Of a DNA stretch of 64,000 nt, positions 26,424 to 38,029 are shown piece after piece (position 1 is the stretch's first letter; every line of letters begins with the position of its first letter). Origin of the DNA: Sapria himalayana (Eukaryota; Streptophyta; Magnoliopsida; Malpighiales; Rafflesiaceae). Made by a program: the position numbers and the translations under genes. The notes below the pieces were generated by a model that searched no databases, had not been told where the DNA came from, and was given only the letters and a program-made list of their open reading frames with translations. The stretch covers positions 186,001 through 250,000 of the forward strand of contig JAREIK010009626.1 in NCBI GenBank assembly GCA_029783825.1. Reading direction: 5' to 3'.

Positions 26424-27685
26424 AGAGTCATAGTTAGCAGCATTAATCCTACAAATAGTAGTCTGAGATCCAGCTATGAAACTTCGTAGGAGAGGCTAGC
26501 AAAAAATCACTAACTAATTATGAGAATGATTTCGTGTCATAATTATTTCTAAACTATTTTTTTTTTATTTTTGTCTATGTGTAGCAAAACATGATGAGAT
26601 TTTTTTGGAGGTTGCAATTTTTTTATTCGGGTTTTGTTCTTTGCTTAGCCGATTAACTAAATAAAGAATCTTTGTAGGACATCTGATCTGAGACACATAA
26701 AAAAATCTGATTCAAAGCATTCAGACATTGTCACGATTCTTCCAATGCATGGGTCCCATATTTACCAATTTCAACTTGATCAAAAGGAGGCCGAGCTTCT
26801 AATATCTTCATTATTCCTGAAACATTTTATTTTTGCTCTCTCTTTCTCTCTATACATTATTGCTGGACATATTTTATATTTTTGTTTAAGTAGTATGACT
26901 ATCAACTTAGATTTATGTTTATTCATGTCTATAATTACTATTTTTATATATCTATGAATAAGTTTGAGTGTCCCTGAATAGTTTGGTTAGAGTTTTAGCT
27001 TATTATAGGTATGTAAAAGGCTTGGCTCATTCTCCTAGTGCTGAGAACAGCACCTTAGCTTCTGAAGTTGTGAGATGAATGAAAAAATTCTAGTCCCACG
27101 CAAATGCATGTTTGTTCTTGACACTCTTATTTTGTGCAGATCAGCATTGTCACAGTTCAGATCTGCGACTACTTTTTATCGATCATCGATGGAATTAAAT
27201 TATTGAAATGTTAATATCCATTAGATTCCTAAATGAACATATAGGTATGGAAAATTTCAATACCATGCAGCCTATTGTGATTTCAACTTTCATTTCCCTT
27301 TTGTTTGGCACTTTCTAACTTTCTTATAATTAACCATGGACCAATGCATGAAGCTGAGCAAAACAGAAGAATATTTTGATGGGTAGTTCACTAGAAATCT
27401 TGGAGTAATCTTGATTCGGTAATTTAAAAATAAGCTCATGATTATCTCATTGTATGAAATTTCTAACAAATGGCAGTTGGTGGTGCATGTGCTAGTCTAT
27501 CTATTTATTAGTGGTAAAGTATTGTGTTTTTTATTGGTTTGTAAATATACATTGTTATGCTCCATGTGTAGGTGTAATAATATTCTCTATTTACGTGGTG
27601 TACCAGAGGACAAACAACTAGAAGATGCTAACCATGCCTGAGAAACCTATATGTGTGTTTTTAAGCACTAGATTATTTCCTTATG
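26424..27685 (+). other. Non-coding part of element C after the second gene
   Basis: No gene is recognised in about 1.25 kb. Short open stretches such as 26745-26957 and 27438-27641 have hydrophobic or mixed composition and no family resemblance that I can see. Base composition is less AT-biased around 26990-27180 and 27560-27650, so small captured exons cannot be excluded. Confidence 0.45.
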
Positions 27686-28090
27686 TTGTCTTTAATGGTA
27701 TGTGTATTTGCATGAAAGTACGTGTGTGTGTGTCATCCGAGGCTATGTGATTATATATATGTACATATAATACTATTGTATATACGTACATATATATTGT
27801 ATTATATATGTACCTATATACTAAGTATATATGTATGTATATATTGAGTATATAGGTATGTATATACCAAGTATATATGTTCATATATACTACATATATA
27901 TGTACGTATATACTCAGTATATGCATACATATATATTATAATATATATGTACGTATATACTTGGTATGTATGTATTTATATACTATTGTATATACTTACA
28001 TATATACCGAGTCTATACAAAATGAGTGCATATAATTATTTGTAGACATGTATATATTGTCATACATACACACCCATTTACACACACACG
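27686..28090 (+). repeat. Palindromic AT-rich minisatellite, first block (element C)
   Basis: Repeated units of roughly 25-30 bp, such as 'tatgtacgtatatactcagt', 'ataccaagtatatatgttca' and 'ttgagtatataggtatgtat'. Many are their own near reverse complements (TATATGTAC...GTACATATA). The run ends in CA-rich repeats ('cacacacgcacgcacatg'). It recurs in a second block at 28640-28885. Open frames here, on both strands, are Tyr/Ile repeats and not genes. Confidence 0.85.
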
Positions 28091-28439
28091 CACGCACATG
28101 TTTAAATATATAATTGTTCGGGCTGGTCTAGTCATCATCGTGCATTTCTTACTGATGCATGTCATAAAAGCCATGGATATTAGACCTTCCCCAAAGCTGT
28201 GACATAAAGATATTTCTGGTACAGGCCAGCCATGTAGACAGAGGTTGCTCTTAAATCAGTTAGTAATTGTGTAGATATGTAATTATCACATGGTACAATG
28301 CGTATGTATGAGGAAATAAGTTTGCTTGATGTAGGTTCTACAATGATTGGTTCTAATTGTATTAGGTCTTAGGATGATGATAATATTGATGCTCGTGAAG
28401 TATCATGTAATTTTATTAGATTTCACAAGACTATATTCA

Positions 28440-28640
28440 TTCAAAAGGAAAAATGTAACATTACCTAATTTTTACAGGCCGTGAGTGCCAAGAGGAATAT
28501 CACGTCTTATTTTGGGAGAAGCAGCTTGCCGCCTTGTTAAAAACTCAATCAATCTCAAAATGAGTGGTTGCCAGGGAAGTTCATCAGTAGAGCATCATCA
28601 CCTGCCCCATTATTATTATCAGCAGTAGCAATAGAAAATA
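28440..28640 (+). other. Exon-like, less AT-rich island of unknown origin (element C)
   Basis: Between the two minisatellite blocks lies a segment of more balanced composition. After a pyrimidine-rich stretch ending in 'tttttacag' the sequence reads on as 'VSAKRNITSYFGRSSLPPC' and then stops. I do not recognise a family. 'NITSYF' loosely recalls the end of a PCNA-binding motif, but the key Gln is absent. It may be a captured host exon or chance. Confidence 0.25.
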
Positions 28641-28885
28641 CATTATATATGTATGTATATACTCAGTATATATGTACAACTATACTCAGTATATGTACAT
28701 ACAATATTGTAGTTAAATATGTACATATATACTGAGTATATATACACATTGTATATATGTACATTTAATACTGCAGCTTATATGTACATATACTATAGTA
28801 ATATATGTAACTAGTGAAATGCTAGTATATATGTACATATACACTATAGTATGTATGTACATATATACTACAGTATTATATATTT
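28640..28885 (+). repeat. Palindromic AT-rich minisatellite, second block (element C)
   Basis: Same unit type as 27686-28090 ('tatgtacatatatactgagt' and relatives), separated from it by about 550 bp of non-repetitive DNA. Confidence 0.8.
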
Positions 28886-28935
28886 ATCAAAACATAACTT
28901 TATTTATTTATTTATTAACTTTTTTTAATTTACGT

Positions 28936-29085
28936 ACAGATATGGTACCACATTTTTCCCCATACGAAGCTTGTAAAGTGAAGATATGTTTTACTAGACA
29001 TTATGCACCGCGACTCGGACAGCTTTGTCACAACAGAAAGATGGTAATCGGAGGAACTGAATGAGAGAAAGCAATGTCAATGCAC
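28936..29085 (+). pseudogene. Conserved 3' exon of family 2 (element C)
   Basis: An acceptor-like 'aatttacgtacag' precedes this segment. It reads, with one interruption, 'IMHRDSDSFVTTERW', stop, 'SEELNERK'. The element D counterpart (complement, about 43780-43850) reads 'MKPRD', stop, 'DNFVVAERW', stop, 'LEELEERK'. Preservation of this block in both elements suggests it is an original last exon of family 2 and not a capture. The gene it belonged to is unknown; it may be spliced to the second gene or be part of a third. Confidence 0.45.
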
Positions 29086-29329
29086 ATATAAATTATACTT
29101 TCTGTAATCTTGGTAATAATATTGATTAATAAGATGTAATAAAATTTTGTTATGTTTTTGTTTTAATTATGTAAAATATTGTATTAGAATAATTTATAAA
29201 CTGATTTTATTTTTTTTGTTAATTATAAATTATCATTTATAGTTTCTATTTTAATTTACTTTATTTAAAAATATAAAATTATTTAATAAAATTTTTTGAA
29301 AAAAAAATAAAATTCTAAAAATAGTGTTG

Positions 29330-29598
29330 GAATGAAAATAGCTAGGGATTTTCTCTTGCTAATTTAGCTAAAGAATTTCCCTTGCTAATTTAGTTAGGGA
29401 TATCATTATTTTAGCTAGGGAATTTTTGATCGTTAAAATTTTTTAGCTAGGGAGTCTTTCCCTCGATAATTTTTAGCGACGATCACTTTAGATTGGGAAA
29501 GCTTTCATCATAATCCGTCGTTATATCTCGTTTAGCTATGGAAAATTTCTATTTAGCTAGAAAATTTTTCCTAGCTATTTGGAATTATTCTTGTAGTG
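29330..29598 (+). repeat. 3' subterminal repeats and terminus of element C
   Basis: Dense cluster of 'TTAGCTAGGGA' variants ('tagctagggattttctc', 'tagctagggaatttttgatc', 'tagctagggagtctttccct') and degenerate 'tagcgacgatca'-type units. The cluster ends in 'tagctatttggaattattct' followed by 'tgtagtg'. Confidence 0.85.
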
Positions 29599-29601
29599 AT
29601 T
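29599..29601. repeat. Target site duplication (ATT), right copy
   Basis: Three bases directly after the terminal 'tgtagtg', identical to 15658-15660. Confidence 0.85.
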
Positions 29602-32172
29602 CTAATCTAAAACACTGTTATTATATCACTTTTAATAAAATCTAGTCTACTATTATTTATATTATAATTATAGACAATTAATAGCAAATTTTCTCATTTA
29701 AAATATCTAAATACAACATGAAAATTTCAATGATAATCCATCATCTTATTACTATTTCCACCAAAATATATTTAACTTTAGAATTATAATATATTCTATT
29801 ATATTAGTGTTGGTATGATTTCATCCTTTTATAAAATCTGATGTACTCTTCTCATCAAAAATACTTTTAACTTATCATGTTTTATGAAATTCGATGTACT
29901 TGTATTTATATTATCATTTCAGATAATTAATAGTACATTTTATCATTTAAAATATTTAAATGCAGTACAAGAACTTACATAATGATTTATCATCTTAGTA
30001 TTATTCCTACCCAAACACATTTAATTTTAGAGATATAATGACATATAGTGTATTAGTGTTGGTATGGTTGTATCTCTGTATGAGATCTGGTATACTATTT
30101 TCATCCAAAATACTTTAACATTTTACTTTCAATGTAATTCAGTATACTAGTATTTATATTATCATTTTATATAAATATTAACAAATTCTATCATTTGACA
30201 TATTTGAGTCTAACTTGAGAACTTCCAAATGATCAATCATGTTATTACTATTCCCATCAAAAACATTTAACTTTAAAGTTTTTATGAGATCGAGTGTATT
30301 TTTGTTGGTATGACCGCATCCCCTAAATAGATTTTGTGTACTATTTTCATCAAAAACACATTTAACATAAGACTTTAATGATATTCAATATACTAATATT
30401 TATATTATCATTTCATATAATTAATAGCAATTAATACAATCTCTTAATGAGATCTAGTGTACTATTCTTATCCAAAACACTTTTAACATATCACTTATAA
30501 TGAAATTTTGTTTACTAGTATATATATTATTATTTGAGATAATTAATAGTAAATTTTATCAATTAAAATATTTTAATGAAACTTAAGAACTACCAAGTTA
30601 ATCAATTATCTTAGTACTATTCCCACAAAAAAAAACATAAAACTTTAGAGTTTTAATGAGATCTAGTATAACAGTGTTGGTATGGTCACATTACCTAATG
30701 AAATCAAGAATACTAATCCAATTTACTTTTAACTTATCACTTTTAATGAAATTTGGTTTACTAGAATTTTTATTATCATTTCAGACAATTAATACAAATT
30801 TTATCATTTAAGATATTTGAATGCAGCTTGAGAACTTCCAATGTCATCCATCATGTTAGTACTATTCCCATCTTAATACATTTAACTTTTGTGTTCTAAA
30901 GAGTTCTAGTGTATTAGTATTGGTATGGTAGCATCCCCTACTGAGATTTGGTATACTACTCTCATCAAAAATACTTTTAACTTATCACTTTTAATGAAAT
31001 TTGGTGTACTCGTATTTATATTTTCATTTCAAATAATTAATCACAAATTTTCTCATTTGAAATATTTGAAAGCAACACGAAAACATTAAAGGTTATCCAT
31101 CAACTTAGTATTATTCCTACCCAAATACATTTAACTTTAGTGTTCTAGTGAGATCTAGTATATTAGTGTTAGTATGGTTTCATTTCTTTATGAAATATGG
31201 TGTACTATTCTCATTAAAAATACTTTTAATATATCACTTTTAATGAAATTTGGTGTACTAGTATTACCATTTCAAATAATTAATAGCAAATTTTATCATT
31301 AAAAATATTTGAATGCAACACAAGAACTTCCAATGTGATCATCTTAGTATTATTCTCACTTAAACACATTTAACTTTAGAGTTATAATGACATCTAGTAT
31401 ATTAGTGTTGGTATTGTCGCATACCAGTATAAGATCTAGTGTACTATTTTCATCCAAAATATGTTTAAGATATAACTTTTAATGAAATTCAATGTAGTAT
31501 TTATAATCATTTCCGACAATTAATAGCAAATTTTTCTGTTTAAGATATTTGAATGGAACATGAGAACTTCCAAGGTAAACAATCATGTTAGTACTATTCC
31601 TGTACGATGTCATTTAACTTCAGTGTTCTGATTAGTATAGTGAATTATTTTTGGCATGAACATATTCTTTAATGAGATCTAGTGTACTATTTTTATCCAA
31701 ATTACATTTAACTACTTACTTTTAATAAAATTTGGTGTACTTGTATTTATATTATCATTTCAATGAATTAATAGCAAATTTTATTTTTAACATATTTGAA
31801 TGCTACATGATAGCTTCCAATGTAATCTATCATCTTAATACATTTCCTGCCCAAAAAATATTTAATTTCAAAATTTTAATGAGATCTAGTGTATTAGTGT
31901 TAGTATTGTCACATCTTCTGTTTAATGAGATTTGATATACTATTCTCATCCAAAACACTTTTTACTTATCACTTTTATTGAAATTCGGTCTACTAATATT
32001 TATATATTCATTTTAAATAATCAATAACAAATTTTATCATTTAAGATATTTTAATGCAACACAATAACTTCAAATGTGATCCAACATCTTACAACAATTC
32101 GTGTGTAAATATATTTAATTTCAAAATTCTAATGAGATTTATTCTAATGAGATACTTTTTACTTAACACTTT
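29602..32172 (+). repeat. Satellite block S3 (~2.6 kb)
   Basis: About ten monomers of the ~250-bp satellite, some shortened, in the same orientation as S2. It begins directly after the ATT duplication of element C and ends in 'tactttttacttaacacttt', where the leader of hAT-1 begins. No genes. Confidence 0.9.
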
Positions 32173-32559
32173 CTCTTGTCTCATGATCTTCATCTCGTCT
32201 ATCTCTTAGTCTCTCATTCTCTCTCTCCTCTAGATTTGGCTTCACTCTCGAACTCGGGTACGGAAAGTGGACTATAGTGTGGTGTGGTGCGGCTTTAGCA
32301 TAAAAATCAGCTATAGTGTAGTGTGCATGTGGGCTTCAATTTTTTCTATACTATCCATAAACGAGTATTTTTTTTTAATTTCATTTAGTTTTTTTTATTA
32401 ATATCAAAAAATTGTAATTTTAGAAATTAGAAAATAATTAATAAACTAAGAAAATAAAAATTACAAAATAGTGAATTTAATAATAACGAGATTAATATTA
32501 ATGTAGATATAGATAATATAGTAATGATAGCCCAACGGATAGGACTGAAGCTGCCGAAA

Positions 32560-34485
32560 CCATGTTTTCTCTCATAGCCTCGACCCAAACTCAAACATCT
32601 AAAAAACAAAAAAAATATAGAAGAACATGTGTCATTTGGACTCAATTTAACATAGTACGAAATAAAAATGCTGGAAGTATTGATGAATCAATACAATGCA
32701 AATATTGTAAGAAAATATATATTTTAAGAGTGTGTGTGAGACTGGGCACCTAAAGAAGCATGCCAAACATTATACCAGAAAACACAGTGCATTAAATCCT
32801 TGGTAATCCCAATTGAGTCATGGGGTCTTTATGGTTAGATCTAGTTCAAATCTATGTTGACCCCCTTTATTTACCGCAATGAAATAGGAAGGGAATGTAT
32901 GGTCAAACTAATCACCATGATAGATCATCCAATTAGATTTTTGGAGGATCAATTGGTAGTCAATATCTACATACTTATTTTTAGTTTATATATCATAGGA
33001 TTCCAAGGTCCACATGTAGGAATGACATACTATAATATTATAAGTTAGAAAAAAATAATAATAACTAATGAATTGAGGGAATATTATGACATGGAAAAGT
33101 AGTGTCCATGACATCCGATATCAGGAATAGCCATGACGATGGATCTTTTGTATGTCTCACCATTCACTATGTAGATTCTATATAGATACTAAATAAAAAG
33201 ATATTAGGACCCTTAGAGATTCTTCATCCTCATTATGGTCCGACCATATTTGAGTGCATGATAAGAATCCTTAGATAATATAATATTCAAAAAATAAATA
33301 TATAATATCACATTTGATAATGTATTTAACAATGGAGTAGGGATTAACATATTTTTTAGGACCATTAAAGATGAGCCATTCAAAGATATTTATCATGTAA
33401 GATTCATGTGTTACATCATCAACCAGATAGTACTAGTGGAAATTAAGGTTGTTTTTTTGGATTTAAAAAATGCATAACTCACTAAAATATCTTAGGATGG
33501 CTAGCAGAAAACAAGAATTTGATAGTCTCTGTTTGTCTGTGGGTATAAAGAAGAAGAAATTCCAAATGGATGTGAGACACAATTGGAATTACACATACCT
33601 AATATTGGAGTCATGTGTTGGATACAAACACATGATATCTGATTATGTTAATAGTAAGAGTGACGAACTTATTATTGATGATGAAGACTAGAATACAAGA
33701 ATTTTATTTATGAAATTCCCGGATATTTTTTTTAACACGGTGAACATGTGTTCATCAGTTTATACTCCCACCACTTGCATTGCACTCAGGTGCATATGCA
33801 TAATTAGTGTCATATTTAGAAAGTTTAGAGATGACTCAAGATTTAGGGACATGATTGTTGACATTTAAACCAAGTAATTAAAAGTACTTGTCAACCATTT
33901 CACCTCTTTATTATTTTAATGCATGTATCGACCCTAGGGTTAAGGTGGAAGGGGTGGAGAACTTTTTTTCATACTTATCCTCATGCATAAACTCGGAACA
34001 CCAACCCGAAGGGTTTATTCATGATAAGTTGACTGAGTTATTTACATACTACAACACTAGGTGTGGTAGTAGTTATAGCTAGCATCTTAGTATGGACCTG
34101 GATACTATATTCGAAGATGATAAATTCTTCATTCATTAGCAATGGGGAAATGTTGAGTTAGAGCATTGAATAGGAGTGAGTTGTCTTAGTACTTAGATAT
34201 TAATTACTGCTCAATCATATCACATAACAATAATAAGAACCTTGATATATTATGATGGTGTAAATCATATGTTTCCACCTATCCCATCCTATCTAAGATG
34301 ACATGAGATCTACCGACTCCTCTAGTATTGAGTATATCAACTGAGTCTAGATATCATTGATGCACTACTATTTATAAAGGGTGGATTCAAAGTTGAGCAT
34401 TCATGATAGTGCTAGAACAAGAGTGGAGGAGTTACTAGCAGATGATGACTCATGAAACTATTAAGAGGTTGAGCTCACCGCTAAT
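32560..34485 (+). pseudogene. hAT transposase pseudogene (RICESLEEPER-like), element 1
   Basis: Order of remnants: an N-terminal BED zinc finger at 32562-32800, with 'QCKYCKK' giving the two Cys and, one frame over, 'GHLKKHAKHYTRK' giving the His pair. An RNase H-fold part follows from about 33050 to 33690 ('DGSFVCLTIHYVDSI', then 'SLKYLRMASRKQEFDSLCL' and 'RHNWNYTYLILESCVGYKHM'). A DUF4413-like part covers about 33888-34080 ('DPRVKVEGVENFFSYLSSC'). The start of the C-terminal dimerisation region lies at about 34170-34480 ('NRSELS', then 'YLDINYCSIISHNN'). Frameshifts and stops throughout mean it is inactive. Assignment to the plant BED-finger hAT (RICESLEEPER/DAYSLEEPER-like) group rests on these motifs. 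Confidence 0.75.
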
Positions 34486-34489
34486 GATA

Positions 34490-35100
34490 CCATGAGATAC
34501 TTACCCGATAATGATCAGTTATATACTTATACTGATTGACATTGAGATTGAAGATTGAGCTTGCATGATTTTGATTGACGATATTTATTTTATATTATTG
34601 TTGTGACATTATGTTATTTTATTATTTTTCGAACGATGATCATTGATGGATGTATTTTTTTAATATTTTTGATTATTAAACTTTATCATTTGTATTAATA
34701 AATTTATTTTTTTATGATTTATGTGAAATAAATAAATAATGTAATGTTGTAGTCACAAATCATAGGGGTCAAAGCACAAAGGGTAGCATGATATTTGAAA
34801 TTTATAAAAAAAATTAAATTATTAAACATATAATCTATAATTAAGCAACCATATCCAATGGGGGGTGGGGGTGAGTCGAGTCTCGAGTGTGAGCAGTTCT
34901 TGGAGTCAGGAATCCTAGCTAAGCTAGGATATTCGAGCTCGAATAGGCCTAACTTTGGCTAGATGGGCTATGTTGGGCCATCCATTATCTAGCCATGTCG
35001 TGCCAAGCACGACATGTCTATCATACCAAATTCATGCCTGGCATAGCAAGGTGGCCCTACCATATCAGGTCATGCCAGCACGTCCCATTTGACACCTTTA
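34490..35100 (+). other. 3' trailer and terminal region of hAT-1
   Basis: AT-rich trailer (34550-34850) that matches the complement of about 37720-38030 in hAT-2. It is followed by a GC-richer subterminal part with many 'catgcc', 'ggcca' and 'atggc' words, and then the terminus. No gene. Confidence 0.65.
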
Positions 35101-37498
35101 GGTGTACAAGTATTTATATTATAATTTCAGAGAATTACTAGTAAAATTTATCATTTAAAATCTTTGAATGCAACATAAGTACTTTCAAGGTGATTCATAA
35201 TCTCAGTACTATTCTAGCCCAAACACATTTAACTTTAGAGTTCTAAAAAAATTTAATAGATTAGTATTTGTATGATCACAATTCATAAAGTGATCTAATG
35301 TACTATTCTCAGCCAAAATACTTTTAAATTATCACTCTTAATGAAATTGGGTATACTATTATTTATATTACCATTTTTGATATTTAATAGTTAATTTTAT
35401 TATTTAAGACATTTGAATTCCACATGAGAACATTCAAGGTGATCCATCATATTTGAACTATTCCAATTGAAACAAATTTAACTTCATAGTTTTAATGAGA
35501 GCTAGTTTATTAATGATTGTATGATCACATGTCCTAATGAGATTTGATATACTATTTTCCATTAAAATACTTTTAACTTATTACTTTTAATGAAAAATGG
35601 TGTATTAGTATTTATATTATGATTTCGGATAATTTATAGAAAATTTAACTTCAGAGTTCTATAAAGATCAAGTGTATTAATATTAGAATGGTCGTACCCC
35701 CTAAATGAGATCTGATGTACTATTTTCATCCAAAATACTTATAACTTATCACTTTTAATGAAATTTGGTGTATTAAAATTATATTATCATTTTAGACAAT
35801 TAACAGAAAATTTTATTATTTAAAATAATTCAACACAACACAAGACCATCCATGATCCTTCATCTTAGTACTATTCCCACCCAAATACATTTAATTATAA
35901 AGTTCTAATAAGATCTAGTACATTATTATTGGCATGGTCTCATACCCCAAAAAAATATGATAAAATATTCTCAGACAAAACAAATTTAACATATCACTTT
36001 TAATAAAATTTTATATACTAGTATTTATATTATCATTTTAGATAATTAATAACACATTTTATCATTTAAGATATTTGAATAAAATACCAGAACTTCTGAG
36101 GGGATCAACCACCTTAGGACTATTCCTGCTCAAATACATTTAACTTCAGAAGTTTAATGAGATCTAGTGTATTAGTATAGTATGGTCGCATCCACTACTA
36201 ATATCTAGTGTATAATTTTCATCCAAAACAATTTTAAAAATTATCATTTTTTATGAAATTTAGGATACTAGTATTTATATAATATTTTTTGATAAATAAT
36301 AACAAATTTAACTTCAAAGTTCTAATAAGATCTAGTGTATTAGTATTGGTATGAATGCATCTCCTAATGAGATATGGTGTAATATTTTCAAACAAGACAA
36401 TTTTAACTTATCATTTTTAATGAAATTCAGTGTATTGGTTTTTATTTTATCATTTTAGACAATTAATAGCAAATTTAATTTTAGAGTTCTAATGATATCT
36501 AGTATATTAGTGTTAGTATTGTCGCATCTCCTAATAAGATTTGGTGTACTGTTTTCATCCAAAATACTTTTAACTTATCACTTTTAATGAAATTCGGTGT
36601 ACAATTATTTATATTATCATTTCAGACAATTAATAGTAAATTTTTTCATTTAAAATATTAGAACGCAACATTAGAAATTTCAAATTTTATTCCCTCCCAA
36701 ACACATTTAACTTTAGCATTCTAATAAGATCTAATGTATTTATATTGTAACTTTAAAATTATAACTTTTAATTTATAAATTATTAAGAGATGTGGTGTAC
36801 TATTGTCATCTAAAATACTTTTAAATTATAACTTTTACTAAAATTTGATATACTAGTATATATATTATCATTTCAAATAATTAATAGTATATTTTATCAT
36901 TTAATATAATTGAATGGAACTATGAGAACTTCCAAGGTGATCCATCATTTTAGTACTATTTTTGATCTAGCACATTAAACTTCAAATTTCTATTAAGATA
37001 TAGTATATTAGTGTCGGTATTGTCACATCCAATAATGAGATCTAGTGTAATATTTTCAACCAAAACACTTTTAACATATCACTTTTATTTAAATTTGATG
37101 TACTAGTATTTATATTATCATTTTAGACAATTAATAGCAAATATTATCATTTGAAATTTTGGAATGCAACACGAGAACATCCATGGTGATCCATCATCTT
37201 ATTACTATTCCCGCCAAAAATATTTTACTTTAGAATTCTAATAATATTTAGTGTATTAGTGTTAGTTTGATCACATCCCTTAAAAAAATATGATGTACTC
37301 TTCTCATCCAAAATATTTTAAATTATCACTTTTAATAAAATTTGGTGTACTAGTAATTATATTATTTTATGATACAATTAATAACATTATTCTTTATTTA
37401 AAATGTTTGAATGCACAACGAGAACTTCCAAGATGATTCATTATTTTAGTACTATTCCCACCCAAATATTTAACTTCAAAATTCTAATGAGATCTAGT
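35101..37498 (+). repeat. Satellite block S4 (~2.4 kb) between the two hAT elements
   Basis: Satellite monomers in the standard orientation. Several are shortened: direct joins such as 'cggataatttatagaaaatt' to 'taacttcagagttc' near 35625-35655, and similar ones near 36300 and 36470, remove about 80-100 bp and give monomers of about 160-180 bp. No genes. Confidence 0.9.
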
Positions 37499-38029
37499 TA
37501 GAGGCATCGAATGAGTAATGTCATGCTGGCACAACCCGACATGGCTTGATTATGGTCGAACCAGCATGACTCATCCGACCCTAGTTTAGGCAGATACAGG
37601 TTGGGCCATGCTTTGCCACGCAAGACTGTTCAGGGCCATATCGGACCATGATGTGCCATATTGGGTTGGGCTGGGTCATGCCTAGAGGTTGTCAGCTTTG
37701 GTCAACAAATCACTAGTTTTGGTTTAATGATATATATATTTTTTTTATAAATTTTAAATTTTAAGTTACCCATTATTCGTAACAACATTACATTATTATG
37801 TATTTCACATAAATCACAAAAAAAAAATTATTAACAAATATGACAACATTTGATAATCAAAAATATCAAAAATATATATTCATCAATTTTTAATCATCAT
37901 CAAATCCAATCCAAATAAAATAACATAATGTCACAACAATATAAAATAATAATCATCAATCATAATCATGTGATATGACCAAAGCTCAACCCTAATACCT
38001 ATCATTGTAAGAATGTGATTGATCATAAT

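Larger units (their letters stand above)
15661..29598 (+). mobile_element. CACTA element C, family 2, complete ends with ATT target duplication
   Basis: A 13.9-kb element inserted into the satellite. The left end is 'CACTAAAAGAAAATGTC' at 15661. The right end is 'ttcttgtagtg', finishing at 29598. Both are flanked by ATT (15658-15660 and 29599-29601), the 3-bp duplication usual for CACTA elements. Subterminal repeats of 'TTAGCTAGGGA' and its complement sit at both ends. Inside, in order: AT-rich leader, a conserved first-exon region, a large AT minisatellite, a TNP2-like pseudogene, a Transposase_24-like gene, a second minisatellite region and a short 3' exon. Element D is a shortened, rearranged relative in the opposite orientation. 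Confidence 0.93.
32173..35100 (+). mobile_element. hAT element 1 (BED-finger transposase family)
   Basis: A 2.9-kb island in the satellite. Its right end is 'cccatttgacaccttta' at 35100; the complement, 'TAAAGGTGTCAAATGGG', is a typical hAT terminus. Satellite resumes exactly at 35101 ('ggtgtacaagtatttat'). The left terminus is missing, since leader sequence ('ctcttgtctcatgatcttca') directly abuts satellite and no 8-bp duplication is found. The coding part is a decayed hAT transposase. hAT-2 is the same family in inverted orientation: leader, coding region and 3' trailer all match. Confidence 0.8.

Noticed and set aside
27681..27926. 81-codon frame of Tyr-Ile-His repeats on the complement
   Set aside because: Translation of the palindromic minisatellite; not a protein gene.
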